Shown one piece after another: positions 8,852 to 17,825 of a DNA stretch of 64,000 nt (positions within the stretch are counted from its first letter, which is position 1; every line of letters begins with the position of its first letter). A model generated the notes under the pieces. It did not search any database, was not told the origin of the DNA, and saw only the letters and a list, made by a program, of their open reading frames with translations. The position numbers and the translations under genes were made by a program. Location: NCBI GenBank assembly GCA_964543195.1, contig CAZIXF010000001.1, forward strand, positions 1 through 64,000, given 5' to 3'. The stretch comes from JAGTVG01 sp964543195. Its GTDB lineage: Bacteria > Bacteroidota > Bacteroidia > Cytophagales > Cyclobacteriaceae.

Positions 8852-10225
8852 ATGACTTTAGTGAAAAAAGATACCGGAAAGCGTTCAGAAAATTCCGGTA
8901 TGCGTTCTTTTTTGGAACGGATCATCCAACGGAATCCAAACGAAAAAGAATTTATACAGGCAGTCCGGGAGGTTGCCGGAGTGCTTATCCCTTTTATCAA
9001 TGATCATGAAAAATACAGGGAAGCCAAAGTGCTGGAGCGCATCTGTGAACCGGAAAGGGTGTTGAGTTTTCGTGTTCCCTGGTTTCGCGACAACGGTGAA
9101 TACATGATCAACCGGGGTTACCGGATCCAGATGAACAGCGCCATTGGTCCGTATAAAGGAGGCTTACGGTTTCATCCCTCCGTAAATTACAGCATATTAA
9201 AATTCCTGGCATTCGAACAGACTTTCAAGAACAGCCTGACTACCCTGAACCTTGGAGCGGCCAAGGGGGGATCGGATTTCGATCCAAAGAACAAATCGGA
9301 TCGGGAGATCATGGGATTTTGCCAGAGTTTTATCACTGCTCTATTTTCACAGATAGGCCCCGAGATGGATATTCCAGCAGGTGATATCGGAGTTGGTTCC
9401 AGGGAGATCGGTTATTTGTTTGGTCAGTATAAACGATTGCAGCGGCGTTTCAACGGGGTGATTACAGGAAAAGGAGCTTCATATGGAGGAAGTCTGATGA
9501 GACCGGAATCTACCGGATATGGTACCGTATATTTTGCCGAGGAGATGATGAACCACAGGGGGGAAAGCCTGAAAGGGAAACGGTGCGTATTGTCTGGGTC
9601 AGGAAATGTGAGCTTATATGCTGCGGAAAAACTCCATGAAATAGGAGCGGTAGTGGTCTCTTTATCCGATTCGGATGGTACCGTATATATGAAGCACGGA
9701 CTTACTCATGAGATGCTTGATTATGTGAAAGATCTTAAATTCGGGCGAAGGGGGCGGCTTTATGAGTTTGCCGAGGCGTTTAATGGTGAGTACAGGGAAA
9801 ATGAGAAACCCTGGTCGATAAAATGTGATGCGGCCTTTCCCTGTGCCACCCAGAATGAGATCGAAGCAAAGGATGCAGATCTCCTTATTAAAAATGGCTG
9901 CAGGCTTGTTTGCGAGGGGGCCAATATGCCCTGCACCTCTGAAGCTAGTAGCCTGTTTCGGTCATCCGATCTTATTTATGGAGTCGGTAAAGCCGCCAAT
10001 GCAGGTGGCGTGACGGTATCGGGGCTTGAGATGGCTCAGAATGCGACCGGTTATCACTGGACCAAGGATGAGGTGGATAAGCGTCTTCATGAGGTGATGA
10101 AAAGCATTCATCAGCAATGCCGGATCTACGGTGAGGATAAGGATAAGATAGATTACCTGAAAGGAGCGAATATCGCAGGTTTTGTAAGGGTTGCCGAGGC
10201 CATGCTGGCGCAGGGGCATGTATAG
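8852..10225 (+). CDS. gdhA: Glutamate dehydrogenase, hexameric, NADP-type
   Basis: 457 residues, the usual length for the ~450-residue hexameric class. The substrate-site lysines K102 (PYKGGLRF), K126 and catalytic K138 (GAAKGGSDFDP) are visible. The Rossmann dinucleotide motif is GSGNVS, and the following SDSDG stretch argues for NADP(H). It reversibly aminates 2-oxoglutarate with ammonium and is the main nitrogen-assimilation enzyme in many Bacteroidota. It is monocistronic, followed by a repeat-rich spacer and the convergent ara genes. Confidence 0.93.
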   Translation: MTLVKKDTGKRSENSGMRSFLERIIQRNPNEKEFIQAVREVAGVLIPFINDHEKYREAKVLERICEPERVLSFRVPWFRDNGEYMINRGYRIQMNSAIGPYKGGLRFHPSVNYSILKFLAFEQTFKNSLTTLNLGAAKGGSDFDPKNKSDREIMGFCQSFITALFSQIGPEMDIPAGDIGVGSREIGYLFGQYKRLQRRFNGVITGKGASYGGSLMRPESTGYGTVYFAEEMMNHRGESLKGKRCVLSGSGNVSLYAAEKLHEIGAVVVSLSDSDGTVYMKHGLTHEMLDYVKDLKFGRRGRLYEFAEAFNGEYRENEKPWSIKCDAAFPCATQNEIEAKDADLLIKNGCRLVCEGANMPCTSEASSLFRSSDLIYGVGKAANAGGVTVSGLEMAQNATGYHWTKDEVDKRLHEVMKSIHQQCRIYGEDKDKIDYLKGANIAGFVRVAEAMLAQGHV

Positions 10226-10419
10226 TTATTTGGTGATTGGGTGATTGGGTGATTGGGTGATGGGTATGAGGAAAAGTGGAGTTGTGGAGGTGTGGAGGTG
10301 TGGAGTTGGGGAGAAATGCAATTAGTCCTGAGTGGCCTGACGAAGGAAGGCAACTCAGGACTGGTCTTGTTTCCTTATGTCCCTCATAGTCCTCACTCCT
10401 CTACCCCCACTCTCAACCC
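10226..10419. repeat. Simple-repeat spacer with a 10-bp inverted repeat (10324-10362)
   Basis: 10233-10263 is an imperfect tandem of the 8-mer TGATTGGG, and 10278-10310 repeats TGTGGAGG. At 10324-10333 and 10353-10362, AGTCCTGAGT and ACTCAGGACT form a perfect 10-bp stem enclosing a shorter GCCT/AGGC stem. A related segment lies at 24219-24259. It sits between convergent gdhA and araD, so the hairpin could end transcription, but there is no clear T-run. Confidence 0.6.
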
Positions 10420-11121
10420 TCATTCCTGACCGTAATAGGCGTCCTTACCATGCTTGCGTTCATAATGTTTCCTGACCAGTGTGGGCTTGAGCCGGGGAGC
10501 CTGGGGATTGATTTGAAGGGAATGGTAAGCCATCTCGGCCAGTTTTTCCAGCACCACACTGTTGTATAGTGCCTTTTCAGGTGTTTTGCCCCAGGTAAAA
10601 GGCCCGTGGCAGGCCACCAGGATCATTTCCACCTCAGTGGGAGATAGCTTCCGGTCATTCATGCATTGGATGATCTGGTTGCCGGTCTCGTGCTCATAAT
10701 CGCCTTCGATCATCCGGTCGTCCATAACAGGTGCGCAGGGGATATCTTCGGTGAGATGGTCGGCGTGTGTGGTGCCCAAAATGGGGATATCCTTCTGTGC
10801 CTGGGCCCAGGCTACCGCATAGGTGGAATGGGTGTGTACGATCCCTCCGATCTCCGGCCAGTTTTTATACAATAATGCATGGGTTTTGGTATCCGATGAG
10901 GGTCTCAGCTTTCCTTCCACCACCTGACTGTCAAAGTCGACGACCACCATATCCTCCTTCCGCAGTTCTTCATAGGCTATACCGCTGGGTTTAATGGCGA
11001 ACACCTTCTTTTCCCGGTCTGCGGCGCTTACATTCCCGAAGGTATGGATCACCAGGCCGGAATCGGGCAGCGCCATGTTGGCCCGGTAGCAGGATTCCTT
11101 GATCGGGTCGTATTTACTCAT
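10420..11121 (-). CDS. araD: L-ribulose-5-phosphate 4-epimerase
   Basis: 233 residues from the ATG at 11121, the usual size of AraD. This start is preferred because upstream residues merely overlap araB. The class II aldolase fold carries zinc ligands H96 and H98 (HTHST) and H172 (ACHGPFTW), as in the E. coli enzyme. It converts L-ribulose 5-phosphate to D-xylulose 5-phosphate, the last step of arabinose entry into the pentose phosphate pathway. Its start overlaps the araB stop by 8 nt, which indicates coupling. araA is not in this window. Confidence 0.93.
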   Translation of the reverse strand: MSKYDPIKESCYRANMALPDSGLVIHTFGNVSAADREKKVFAIKPSGIAYEELRKEDMVVVDFDSQVVEGKLRPSSDTKTHALLYKNWPEIGGIVHTHSTYAVAWAQAQKDIPILGTTHADHLTEDIPCAPVMDDRMIEGDYEHETGNQIIQCMNDRKLSPTEVEMILVACHGPFTWGKTPEKALYNSVVLEKLAEMAYHSLQINPQAPRLKPTLVRKHYERKHGKDAYYGQE

Positions 11122-12796
11122 TTTCTGCTGTTTCGTTTTCGATGAATTCACCAAACCGGCTGTATTGTTCATACAGTTTCCCGTATTTGACCGCATTTTC
11201 GGCGACCGGTTCGTATTCCTGTTCATAACCGCTTCCCATGGCCTGCTGGGCCTGTTCTGCCGATTCGTATATGCCTGCCACGGTAGCGCCCAGCATGGCC
11301 GAACCCAGGGCGGGAGTCTGTTCGGAACGGGCCACCTTGATCGGCATATTCAATACATCGGCCATTACCTGCATAACAAAGGGGGATTTTTTGGCCACGC
11401 CTCCCAGGGCCATCACACTTTTAATCTCGATACCTTCTTCCATGAAACGGTCCACGATTTTTTTGGAGCCGAAACAGGTGGCTTCCACCAGGGCGCGGAA
11501 AATACGGGGCGCATCACTGCCCAGGTTAAGTCCCATGATAGCCCCTTTCAGTGCCTGGTTGGCATCGGGAGTCCTTCTTCCGTTCAGCCAGTCCAAAGCT
11601 ACGATGCCCGATTCGCCGATGGGGATCTTAACTGCCTCTTGCGACAATCTTTCAATGATCATGTTATCGAGTGAATCTCTTATTTTCCGTGCCTGGTCTT
11701 CACTCATTTCCGGGAGGTCAACAAGAAGTTCTTCTACGGGCCACATGACCAGTTTTTTAAACCAGGCATAGATATCGCCGAAGGCCGATTGCCCGGCTTC
11801 CAGGCCAAGCTGGCCGGGTATGATAGAGCCATCGACCTGCCCGCATATGCCACTGACCAGCTTATCGCCGAACTCTTCCATGGGTGCCACCAGCATGTCA
11901 CAGGTGGAGGTGCCCATAACTTTGGTGAGGGTATATTCTTTTACTTCCCCGCCCAACGCACCGCTATGAGCATCGAAGGTGCCTACCGTGATCTTGACTC
12001 CCGTGTGAAGACCCAGTCGCCCGGCCCATTCTTCCGATAGATTTCCTGCAGGAGTGTCGGAAGTATAGGTTTTCTCATATAACCTTTCCTTAAGCCCTTT
12101 CAGTTTGGGTTCGAGATGGACAAGGAACTTTTCTTCCGGCAGCCCGTCCCAGGATTCATGCCACATGGCTTTATGTCCGGCCGCACAACGGCTTCTTTTC
12201 ATGTGCAGCGGATCGGTATTTCCAGTGATCAGGGCCGGTATCCAGTCGCAATGCTCCACCCAGGAGAAGGCATTCCGGTAAATGTTTTCATTGTTCCGGA
12301 TCACATGCATGATCTTGGCCCAGAACCATTCCGAGGAATATACGCCACCTTCGAATTTAGTATAGTCTATGCCGCCCCAGTTTTTTGCTTTTTTATTGAT
12401 CTCACCGGCTTCTTCGAGGGCTGTATGGTCTTTCCAGAGGATGAACATGGCATCGGGATCGTCACCGAATCCGGCTTTTAACGAAAGGGGCGTGCCCTCC
12501 TCATCGACCGGCACAGGAGTAGAGCCGGTGGTATCGATACCAATGCCTTTGATCCGTGCCGGATCTACTGCCGACTCCCGGACCACATTACGCACGGTCG
12601 TCTCGAGGCCCTCGATATAATCGGAAGGATGCTGGCGGAACTGGTTCTTTGCCGGCTCGCAGTATAATCCTTTTTTCCAGCGGGGAAATTCAAATACATC
12701 GCTGGCCAGTTCTTCGCCATTGCCGGCATCTACGAGGATCGTACGAACCGAATCGGTACCGTAGTCAATTCCGAGTACAAGATTGTTTGTGCTCAT
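11114..12796 (-). CDS. araB: Ribulokinase
   Basis: 560 residues, FGGY carbohydrate kinase family and the usual length of AraB. The N-terminal nucleotide-fold motif GIDYGTDSVRT and the C-terminal FGGY-type motif ALGGVAKKSPFVMQVMAD mark both lobes. It phosphorylates L-ribulose with ATP. It is first in the araB-araD operon, and the palindromic operator at 12819-12837 lies 23 bp upstream of its start, below the AraR-like regulator gene on the same strand. Confidence 0.95.
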   Translation of the reverse strand: MSTNNLVLGIDYGTDSVRTILVDAGNGEELASDVFEFPRWKKGLYCEPAKNQFRQHPSDYIEGLETTVRNVVRESAVDPARIKGIGIDTTGSTPVPVDEEGTPLSLKAGFGDDPDAMFILWKDHTALEEAGEINKKAKNWGGIDYTKFEGGVYSSEWFWAKIMHVIRNNENIYRNAFSWVEHCDWIPALITGNTDPLHMKRSRCAAGHKAMWHESWDGLPEEKFLVHLEPKLKGLKERLYEKTYTSDTPAGNLSEEWAGRLGLHTGVKITVGTFDAHSGALGGEVKEYTLTKVMGTSTCDMLVAPMEEFGDKLVSGICGQVDGSIIPGQLGLEAGQSAFGDIYAWFKKLVMWPVEELLVDLPEMSEDQARKIRDSLDNMIIERLSQEAVKIPIGESGIVALDWLNGRRTPDANQALKGAIMGLNLGSDAPRIFRALVEATCFGSKKIVDRFMEEGIEIKSVMALGGVAKKSPFVMQVMADVLNMPIKVARSEQTPALGSAMLGATVAGIYESAEQAQQAMGSGYEQEYEPVAENAVKYGKLYEQYSRFGEFIENETAENE

Positions 12797-12818
12797 AACC
12801 GTAAAAAAATATTATATT

Positions 12819-12837
12819 AAATGTCATTTTGACATTT
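12819..12837. promoter_or_regulatory. Predicted AraR operator (19-bp palindrome)
   Basis: AAATGTCA (12819-12826), TTT, TGACATTT (12830-12837) form a perfect inverted repeat just upstream of araB and between it and the AraR-like gene. Nudix-type AraR regulators of Bacteroides control arabinose genes through palindromic sites. The position supports repression of araBD relieved by arabinose, but the exact consensus is not verified here. Confidence 0.7.
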
Positions 12838-12956
12838 TATTAAAATTAGGAATGTTATCCCGGATTTCAAACTAAACAGCCACAATTCCTCAACCCCACA
12901 ACTGCACAAATCAACAGTCTTTAACTCAACCCTTTTCCCTTCTCATTCCCGACAGC

Positions 12957-13643
12957 TCAAATCTCAAAATTCAACCCCTGCCTGAGCAGATCACGATACC
13001 TGGTTTTGTTGAACTTATAGAGATAGGCACCTTTTTTCGATGTGGATTTATCCTTGGCATCAAGTTTTTCAAGTAAATTCATTTCCAGGATCTTTCTGCT
13101 GAAATTCCGTTTGTCCAGACAACAATCGTAAATGGCTTCATAGAGCCTTCTTAACTGGGGCAACGTGAAGCGCTTGGGAAGCAGCTCAAAGCCGATCGGC
13201 TGATGCCTGGCCATGGCTCTGAGTTTGGCATGAGCCGCCTTCACCATCTCATCGTGATCGAAGATCAATGGCGGGTGATTTTTTAACGGTACCCATTGCG
13301 ATCCGTATTCGGGCGATAATTTCAGGTTATTGCCGGCCTTGATCAGGGCATAATAGGCCACAGAAATTGTTCTTTCCACGGGATCCCGGTTTACTCCGCT
13401 AAAGGTTTTTACCTCTTCCATATAGATATTTTTCAATCCGGTGAGCTGGGTCAGGATCCTCTGGGCTGCTTCGTCCAGGCTTTCATCCCGGTCCACGAAC
13501 CCTCCGATAAGTGAAAATTCCCCTTTTTCCGGTTCAAATGACCTTCTGGTGATCAACAGTTTCAGTTCATCTTCATCGAATCCAAAAATTATACAATCTA
13601 CAGCAACAAGGATCCTGGTTTTATGGGGGTAGCGGTCAAGCAT
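12957..13643 (-). CDS. araR: AraR-like transcriptional regulator, Nudix-fold (NrtR) family
   Basis: 228 residues. A Nudix-like fold (about 1-145) is followed by a C-terminal winged helix (about 150-228: LPQLRRLYEAI, RNFSRKILEM). The Nudix box is degenerate: after GGFVDRDESLDEAA the catalytic R-E-x-x-E-E is replaced by QRILTQ, so it should bind a ligand rather than hydrolyse one. This matches the arabinose-responsive NrtR-family AraR described in Bacteroides. The adjacent araBD genes and palindromic operator support that call. Confidence 0.85.
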   Translation of the reverse strand: MLDRYPHKTRILVAVDCIIFGFDEDELKLLITRRSFEPEKGEFSLIGGFVDRDESLDEAAQRILTQLTGLKNIYMEEVKTFSGVNRDPVERTISVAYYALIKAGNNLKLSPEYGSQWVPLKNHPPLIFDHDEMVKAAHAKLRAMARHQPIGFELLPKRFTLPQLRRLYEAIYDCCLDKRNFSRKILEMNLLEKLDAKDKSTSKKGAYLYKFNKTRYRDLLRQGLNFEI

Positions 13644-13760
13644 AAAAAATTAACGATCAGAACTCTATCATACATTGCAATATAGGAAAAAAGATTGGAA
13701 AACATATCCTGCCCGGGGGATTATCCGTAATTTATTATATTTGTTTTTGAAAGATAAGGG

Positions 13761-13904
13761 ATGAGATACCTGATAAACATATTGGTAGTGGTTATGCTGT
13801 TGTTATCCCTGTGGGGTTGCTTCGATGATGCGCAGGAGCCCCAGCCAAAACCCAAGTCACCGCCGCCTACCCAGCAGGTGGGCTATGAGGATCTGAGTGA
13901 CTGA
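13761..13904 (+). CDS. Small proline-rich lipoprotein
   Basis: A 47-residue peptide with a hydrophobic signal (residues 4-18), lipobox S-L-W-G-C with Cys20, and a mature part of only 28 residues rich in proline and glutamine (about 21-38). Short lipoproteins of this form are frequent in Bacteroidota. The start ATG is the only in-frame choice and the lipobox geometry is good. No function is assigned. It converges on the 63-residue membrane protein. Confidence 0.6.
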   Translation: MRYLINILVVVMLLLSLWGCFDDAQEPQPKPKSPPPTQQVGYEDLSD

Positions 13905-13909
13905 TAAGC

Positions 13910-14101
13910 TCATTTTCTGTATTTTTTACCCAGAAAATTGGACCCAAGTGCCAGAAGCCATAAAACCAATGCGGCCACCGCATATTGGACAGAAAACCGG
14001 TCGGTGCGAAGGCTGATATATAAGGCAAACAGTGAGAGAATGATCATTACCCAGGTGATCACTTTGAGACTGGTCCGGATGGCTTTGTTTTTATCCTCCA
14101 T
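13910..14101 (-). CDS. Small membrane protein, two TM segments
   Basis: 63 residues with hydrophobic segments at about 13-31 and 39-56, a charged N-terminus (MEDKNKAIR) and a basic C-terminus (GKKYRK). It is a plausible inner-membrane hairpin with both ends cytoplasmic. No named family was recognised. It stands alone, convergent with the small lipoprotein. Confidence 0.6.
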   Translation of the reverse strand: MEDKNKAIRTSLKVITWVMIILSLFALYISLRTDRFSVQYAVAALVLWLLALGSNFLGKKYRK

Positions 14102-14457
14102 TATTGTATCCTTTAATTCTATGGTATGCCTAAATTAACTAAAAACTACCTATCCCTTGAATTACTGAATAAAATACCTGGTAAAAATCCGGTATCTTGG
14201 TGGTTTCTGGTCAAAAAGAACATACTACTTAAGGGCACTTCGTGCCCTCGTGCCTCCGTGGCCAAAATAAATAATACTTGGTGTCTCTTTGCGCCTCCGT
14301 GGCTAAAATAAATAATACTTGGTGATCCCTCGCGCCCTTGCGCCTCCGTGGCCAACCAAACCGTAACACTGACATGATGTCAGATTCTGGCAGATTCAGG
14401 TCTTTGGAACGACTTTTGTAAAATAGGCATTGAAAAACAAAAAAACCGGAAAATACA
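14102..14457. repeat. Spacer with ~50-bp tandem repeats upstream of htpG
   Basis: Three imperfect copies of a unit containing 'GCCTCCGTGGC(C/T)AAAATAAATAATACTTGGTG' lie at about 14244-14355. The first is preceded by GGGCACTTCGTGCCC, a short hairpin (14234-14248). The rest, up to the htpG start, should hold its promoter, which I could not place. No coding frame is convincing. Confidence 0.6.
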
Positions 14458-16329
14458 ATGCAGGAAAAAGGCACAATTTCAATACATACTGAGAATATAT
14501 TTCCGATCATAAAAAAATTCCTTTATTCAGACCATGAAATATTTCTCAGGGAGCTGGTATCGAATGGAATAGATGCTACCCAGAAACTTCAGCGACTGGT
14601 ATCGATAGGTGAGTATCAGGGAGAACTGGGAGAGCTAAAGGTTAACATATCGGTGAACAAGAAGCTCAAGACCATCACCGTAAGCGATAACGGTATTGGT
14701 ATGACTGGAGAAGAGATCAAAAAATACATTAACCAGATCGCATTCTCCGGCGCTTCGGAGTTCATAGAAAAATATAAGGAAAAAGGCGATGCCAACCAGA
14801 TTATCGGCTTTTTTGGCCTTGGATTCTATTCTACTTTTATGGTGGCTGATAAAGTGGAGATCATCACCAGATCTTATCAGGAGGGAGCCGAACCGGCACA
14901 CTGGACCTGCAGCGGTTCGACCGAATTCGAGATCGCACCCGCCGCTAAAAAGGAACGGGGAACGGATGTGATATTGCATATCAACAAGGAAAATGAGGAA
15001 TTCCTTGAAGAACACCGTTTACAGCAGATACTCGATAAATATTGTAAATTCCTGCCGATCCCGGTAGTTTTCGGGGAAAAAGAAGAGACTGTAAAAGACG
15101 ATGAGGGTAAGGAAAAGAAGGTGAAAAAGGAAAATGTGGTCAACAATACTGAGCCCTTATGGACCAAATCACCTACCGAACTCAAGGATGAGGATTACCT
15201 CAACTTCTACAGGGAACTGTATCCTTTTGCCGAAGATCCGTTGTTCTGGATCCACCTCAATGTGGATTATCCGTTCAATCTTACCGGGGTGCTTTATTTC
15301 CCGAGGATCAAGAATGACTTCGAGATACAGAAGAACAAGATACAGCTATATTCCCGGCAGGTATTTATCACCGATGAAGTAAAGGATATCGTTCCGGAAT
15401 TCCTCATGCTGCTTCATGGTGTGATCGATTCCCCGGACATACCGCTTAATGTCTCCAGGAGTTTTCTCCAGTCGGACAGCAATGTGAAAAAGATCAACGC
15501 CCACATTACCAAGAAAGTGGCGGATAAACTGGGTGAATTGTTCAAGAAGGACAGGGAAAGCTATGAAAAGAAATGGGATGATCTGGGCATATTTGTGAAG
15601 TACGGTATGATCACTGAGGAGAAATTCTATGAAAAGGCCAAGGATTTTGCCCTGCTAAAGAATACGGAAGGTAAATATTTCACTTTTGATGAATACCGCG
15701 AGCATATCAAGGCTAACCAGACCGATAAGGACAAGCGGGTGGTGCATATCTATACCAACGATCCGGCCAAGCAGGACGGTTATATCCAGTCGGTGAAAGC
15801 CAATACCTATGATGTGCTGGTGATGGATGGCATCCTCGACAGCCATTTTATCAACAACCTGGAAATGAAGCAGGAGAACGCGGCCTGGAAACGGGTCGAT
15901 TCCGAAACCATCGACAAGCTGGTCGACAAGGATGAGAAGAAGGAAAGCGTACTGAACGATGAACAGAAGAAAGAACTTAAGGAAGTGTTTGAAAAGGCCA
16001 TCGACAATAAGAACGTAACCTTCCAGGTAGAATCGTTGACTCCTGAAGACCTGCCCCTGGTGATCACCCTTCCCGAGTTCATGAGGAGGATGAAGGACAT
16101 GTCGGCCACCGGAGGCGGAATGGGTATGATGAATATGCCGGATCAATTACAGGCATCCATCAACGGAAATCATCCGATGATCGGTAAGATCCTGGAGGCA
16201 AAAAGAAAGGATAAAAAAGAAAAACTTGCCCGTCAGGTATACGATCTGGGTCTGCTGGCACAGAATATGCTTACAGGCAGCAGCCTGACCAACTTCATAA
16301 AAAGGAGCGTGGAACTGATTTCCAAATAA
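14458..16329 (+). CDS. htpG: Molecular chaperone HtpG (Hsp90)
   Basis: 623 residues. The GHKL ATPase N-domain (about 1-215) shows the family motifs FLRELVSNGIDAT, VSDNGIGM and the lid glycines GFFGLGFYS. The middle domain (about 230-490) contains the NVSRSFLQ stretch that completes the ATP site, and the C-terminal dimerisation domain follows. It has no eukaryotic MEEVD tail. It remodels client proteins in the cytoplasm. It is monocistronic, with an intrinsic terminator at 16358-16392. Confidence 0.97.
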   Translation: MQEKGTISIHTENIFPIIKKFLYSDHEIFLRELVSNGIDATQKLQRLVSIGEYQGELGELKVNISVNKKLKTITVSDNGIGMTGEEIKKYINQIAFSGASEFIEKYKEKGDANQIIGFFGLGFYSTFMVADKVEIITRSYQEGAEPAHWTCSGSTEFEIAPAAKKERGTDVILHINKENEEFLEEHRLQQILDKYCKFLPIPVVFGEKEETVKDDEGKEKKVKKENVVNNTEPLWTKSPTELKDEDYLNFYRELYPFAEDPLFWIHLNVDYPFNLTGVLYFPRIKNDFEIQKNKIQLYSRQVFITDEVKDIVPEFLMLLHGVIDSPDIPLNVSRSFLQSDSNVKKINAHITKKVADKLGELFKKDRESYEKKWDDLGIFVKYGMITEEKFYEKAKDFALLKNTEGKYFTFDEYREHIKANQTDKDKRVVHIYTNDPAKQDGYIQSVKANTYDVLVMDGILDSHFINNLEMKQENAAWKRVDSETIDKLVDKDEKKESVLNDEQKKELKEVFEKAIDNKNVTFQVESLTPEDLPLVITLPEFMRRMKDMSATGGGMGMMNMPDQLQASINGNHPMIGKILEAKRKDKKEKLARQVYDLGLLAQNMLTGSSLTNFIKRSVELISK

Positions 16330-16357
16330 ATATACACCCTTTTATCAGGTACCAGAT

Positions 16358-16392
16358 AACCCGGGAGTTATTTACCCGGGTTTTTATTTTTT
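16358..16392 (+). terminator. Rho-independent terminator of htpG
   Basis: AACCCGGG (16358-16365) and CCCGGGTT (16375-16382) form a perfect 8-bp GC-rich stem with a 9-nt loop, followed by a T-rich run to 16392. It lies 29 bp after the htpG stop. Confidence 0.88.
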
Positions 16393-16393
16393 A

Positions 16394-16774
16394 ATGGCAC
16401 GAATTGTATTGATGCCACGAATGCACGAATATTTATTTTTTATGGATGGCACGAATTTTAGATTGGAATGCCACGAATGCACGAATATTTATGTTTTATG
16501 GATGGCACGAATTTTTTTGGGGCCACGAATGCACGAATATAAATAGTTTTGGATGGCACGACTGAACGGCTGAACCAATGAACGACTGAACGGCTGAACC
16601 AATGAACGACTGAAATTAGCGATAATAGATTGATATACCTAATTCCCTGATAATCACCCGTGATTACTGATACATATGCCGGCAGGGATCGGGTTTATCG
16701 TTGGTTTTAGATGATCCTATATTTCCGGTATTCCTTGCAAATGAAGGGATGAGAATGGCCGGGGAAGGTGGTTT
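16394..16774. repeat. Tandem repeat array in a gene-free spacer
   Basis: Three imperfect ~55-bp units (16394-16556) each contain ATGGCACGAAT and GCCACGAATGCACGAATAT. They are followed by two copies of a ~27-bp unit 'CGACTGAACGGCTGAACCAATGAA' (about 16559-16613). The CACGAATGCACGAAT motif recurs at 50805-50865 and, reversed, near 49650. The remainder to 16774 shows nothing recognisable. Confidence 0.75.
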
Positions 16775-17641
16775 TTAAATGATCTTATAATTCCGGTATT
16801 CTCCCGGCAGGTACCCCAGGTATTTTTCCGAGAGCTTTTTAAGCCGATTCTTTATGGTAAGCCGGTTGAAGGAAAGGTCCCGGTCAAATTCCCAGTTCTT
16901 TTCTGAGATCCGCTTTTGCATAACCGCCGGATGCGATCCGTGGAATCGCCCCAGTTCATCGATGATGGAATAATCGAATGCATCGGCTTTGTAAAAACGT
17001 TTGTCGGCCCATTCCCCTTCATGATACAGCCTGTGAAAGGATTGATGTTTTTTAAGCTGTTTTGCGGGATGCTTTACCCAACCATAATGATAGATGAATG
17101 CATCAACCGGCTTGACCCTGAGCTTATGGTTATTGTCTTTTCTGAATCCCTGGGCATCTTTGTAGGAATAGATCGATTTATTGTTGCGGATCACCCGGAT
17201 CTCTTTCTTATACCAGTTGGGTGCCGTGGCAATGTAATCATAGGAGCCGAAGAAATGCAGGTAATTAAAAAGCAGTCCGTCCACTTCTTCATGATCTTTC
17301 CATTGTACCATGCTTTCCCTGATGGTATCGAGGTATTTTTCATGCACCACCTCATCGGCCTGAATGTAAAAACACCAGTCTGCATCACCGGGAACCGCCC
17401 GGAGAGCCTTATTGGTTTCAGCCGCCAGTACGCGCCCTCGCTTCATCGAATCGTCCCAGGTGGTTTCCAGGATAGTCACTTTCGGATGGATGTTGCTGAC
17501 CAGTTCCAGGGTGGTGTCGTCCGATTTACCTACGGCCAGATAAAAATCATCGCAGAGCGGCAGTACTGACCGTATGGCCTCGACTACCGGGTAATCATAT
17601 TTAATGGCATTCCTTATAAAGGAAAATCCGCTTACTTTCAT
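16775..17641 (-). CDS. Family 2-like glycosyltransferase
   Basis: 288 residues. The GT-A fold opens with a hydrophobic strand and FSFIRNA, and the nucleotide-sugar site motif appears as FYIQADEVVHE (about 120-130), in place of a classical DxD. There is no membrane segment, so it is cytoplasmic or peripheral. It probably transfers a sugar to a surface polysaccharide or lipid, but no other glycan-assembly genes are nearby. Acceptor and donor are unknown. Confidence 0.8.
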   Translation of the reverse strand: MKVSGFSFIRNAIKYDYPVVEAIRSVLPLCDDFYLAVGKSDDTTLELVSNIHPKVTILETTWDDSMKRGRVLAAETNKALRAVPGDADWCFYIQADEVVHEKYLDTIRESMVQWKDHEEVDGLLFNYLHFFGSYDYIATAPNWYKKEIRVIRNNKSIYSYKDAQGFRKDNNHKLRVKPVDAFIYHYGWVKHPAKQLKKHQSFHRLYHEGEWADKRFYKADAFDYSIIDELGRFHGSHPAVMQKRISEKNWEFDRDLSFNRLTIKNRLKKLSEKYLGYLPGEYRNYKII

Positions 17642-17825
17642 AGTCGTAAAATTAATGCTAAATGTACTTATGCCTGAATAAACCGATCGGTTTCTCTTGC
17701 CTTTTCTTCCTCAACAGTAGATTTTTTTCCGGCGGGCTTTTAACAGGTACAACCCTTGTTAACCGGGTTTGTGACCGCGTAAAAAGAGGCTGTCTCTTTC
17801 ACCAAAGATCCTGTAAATCACGGTA

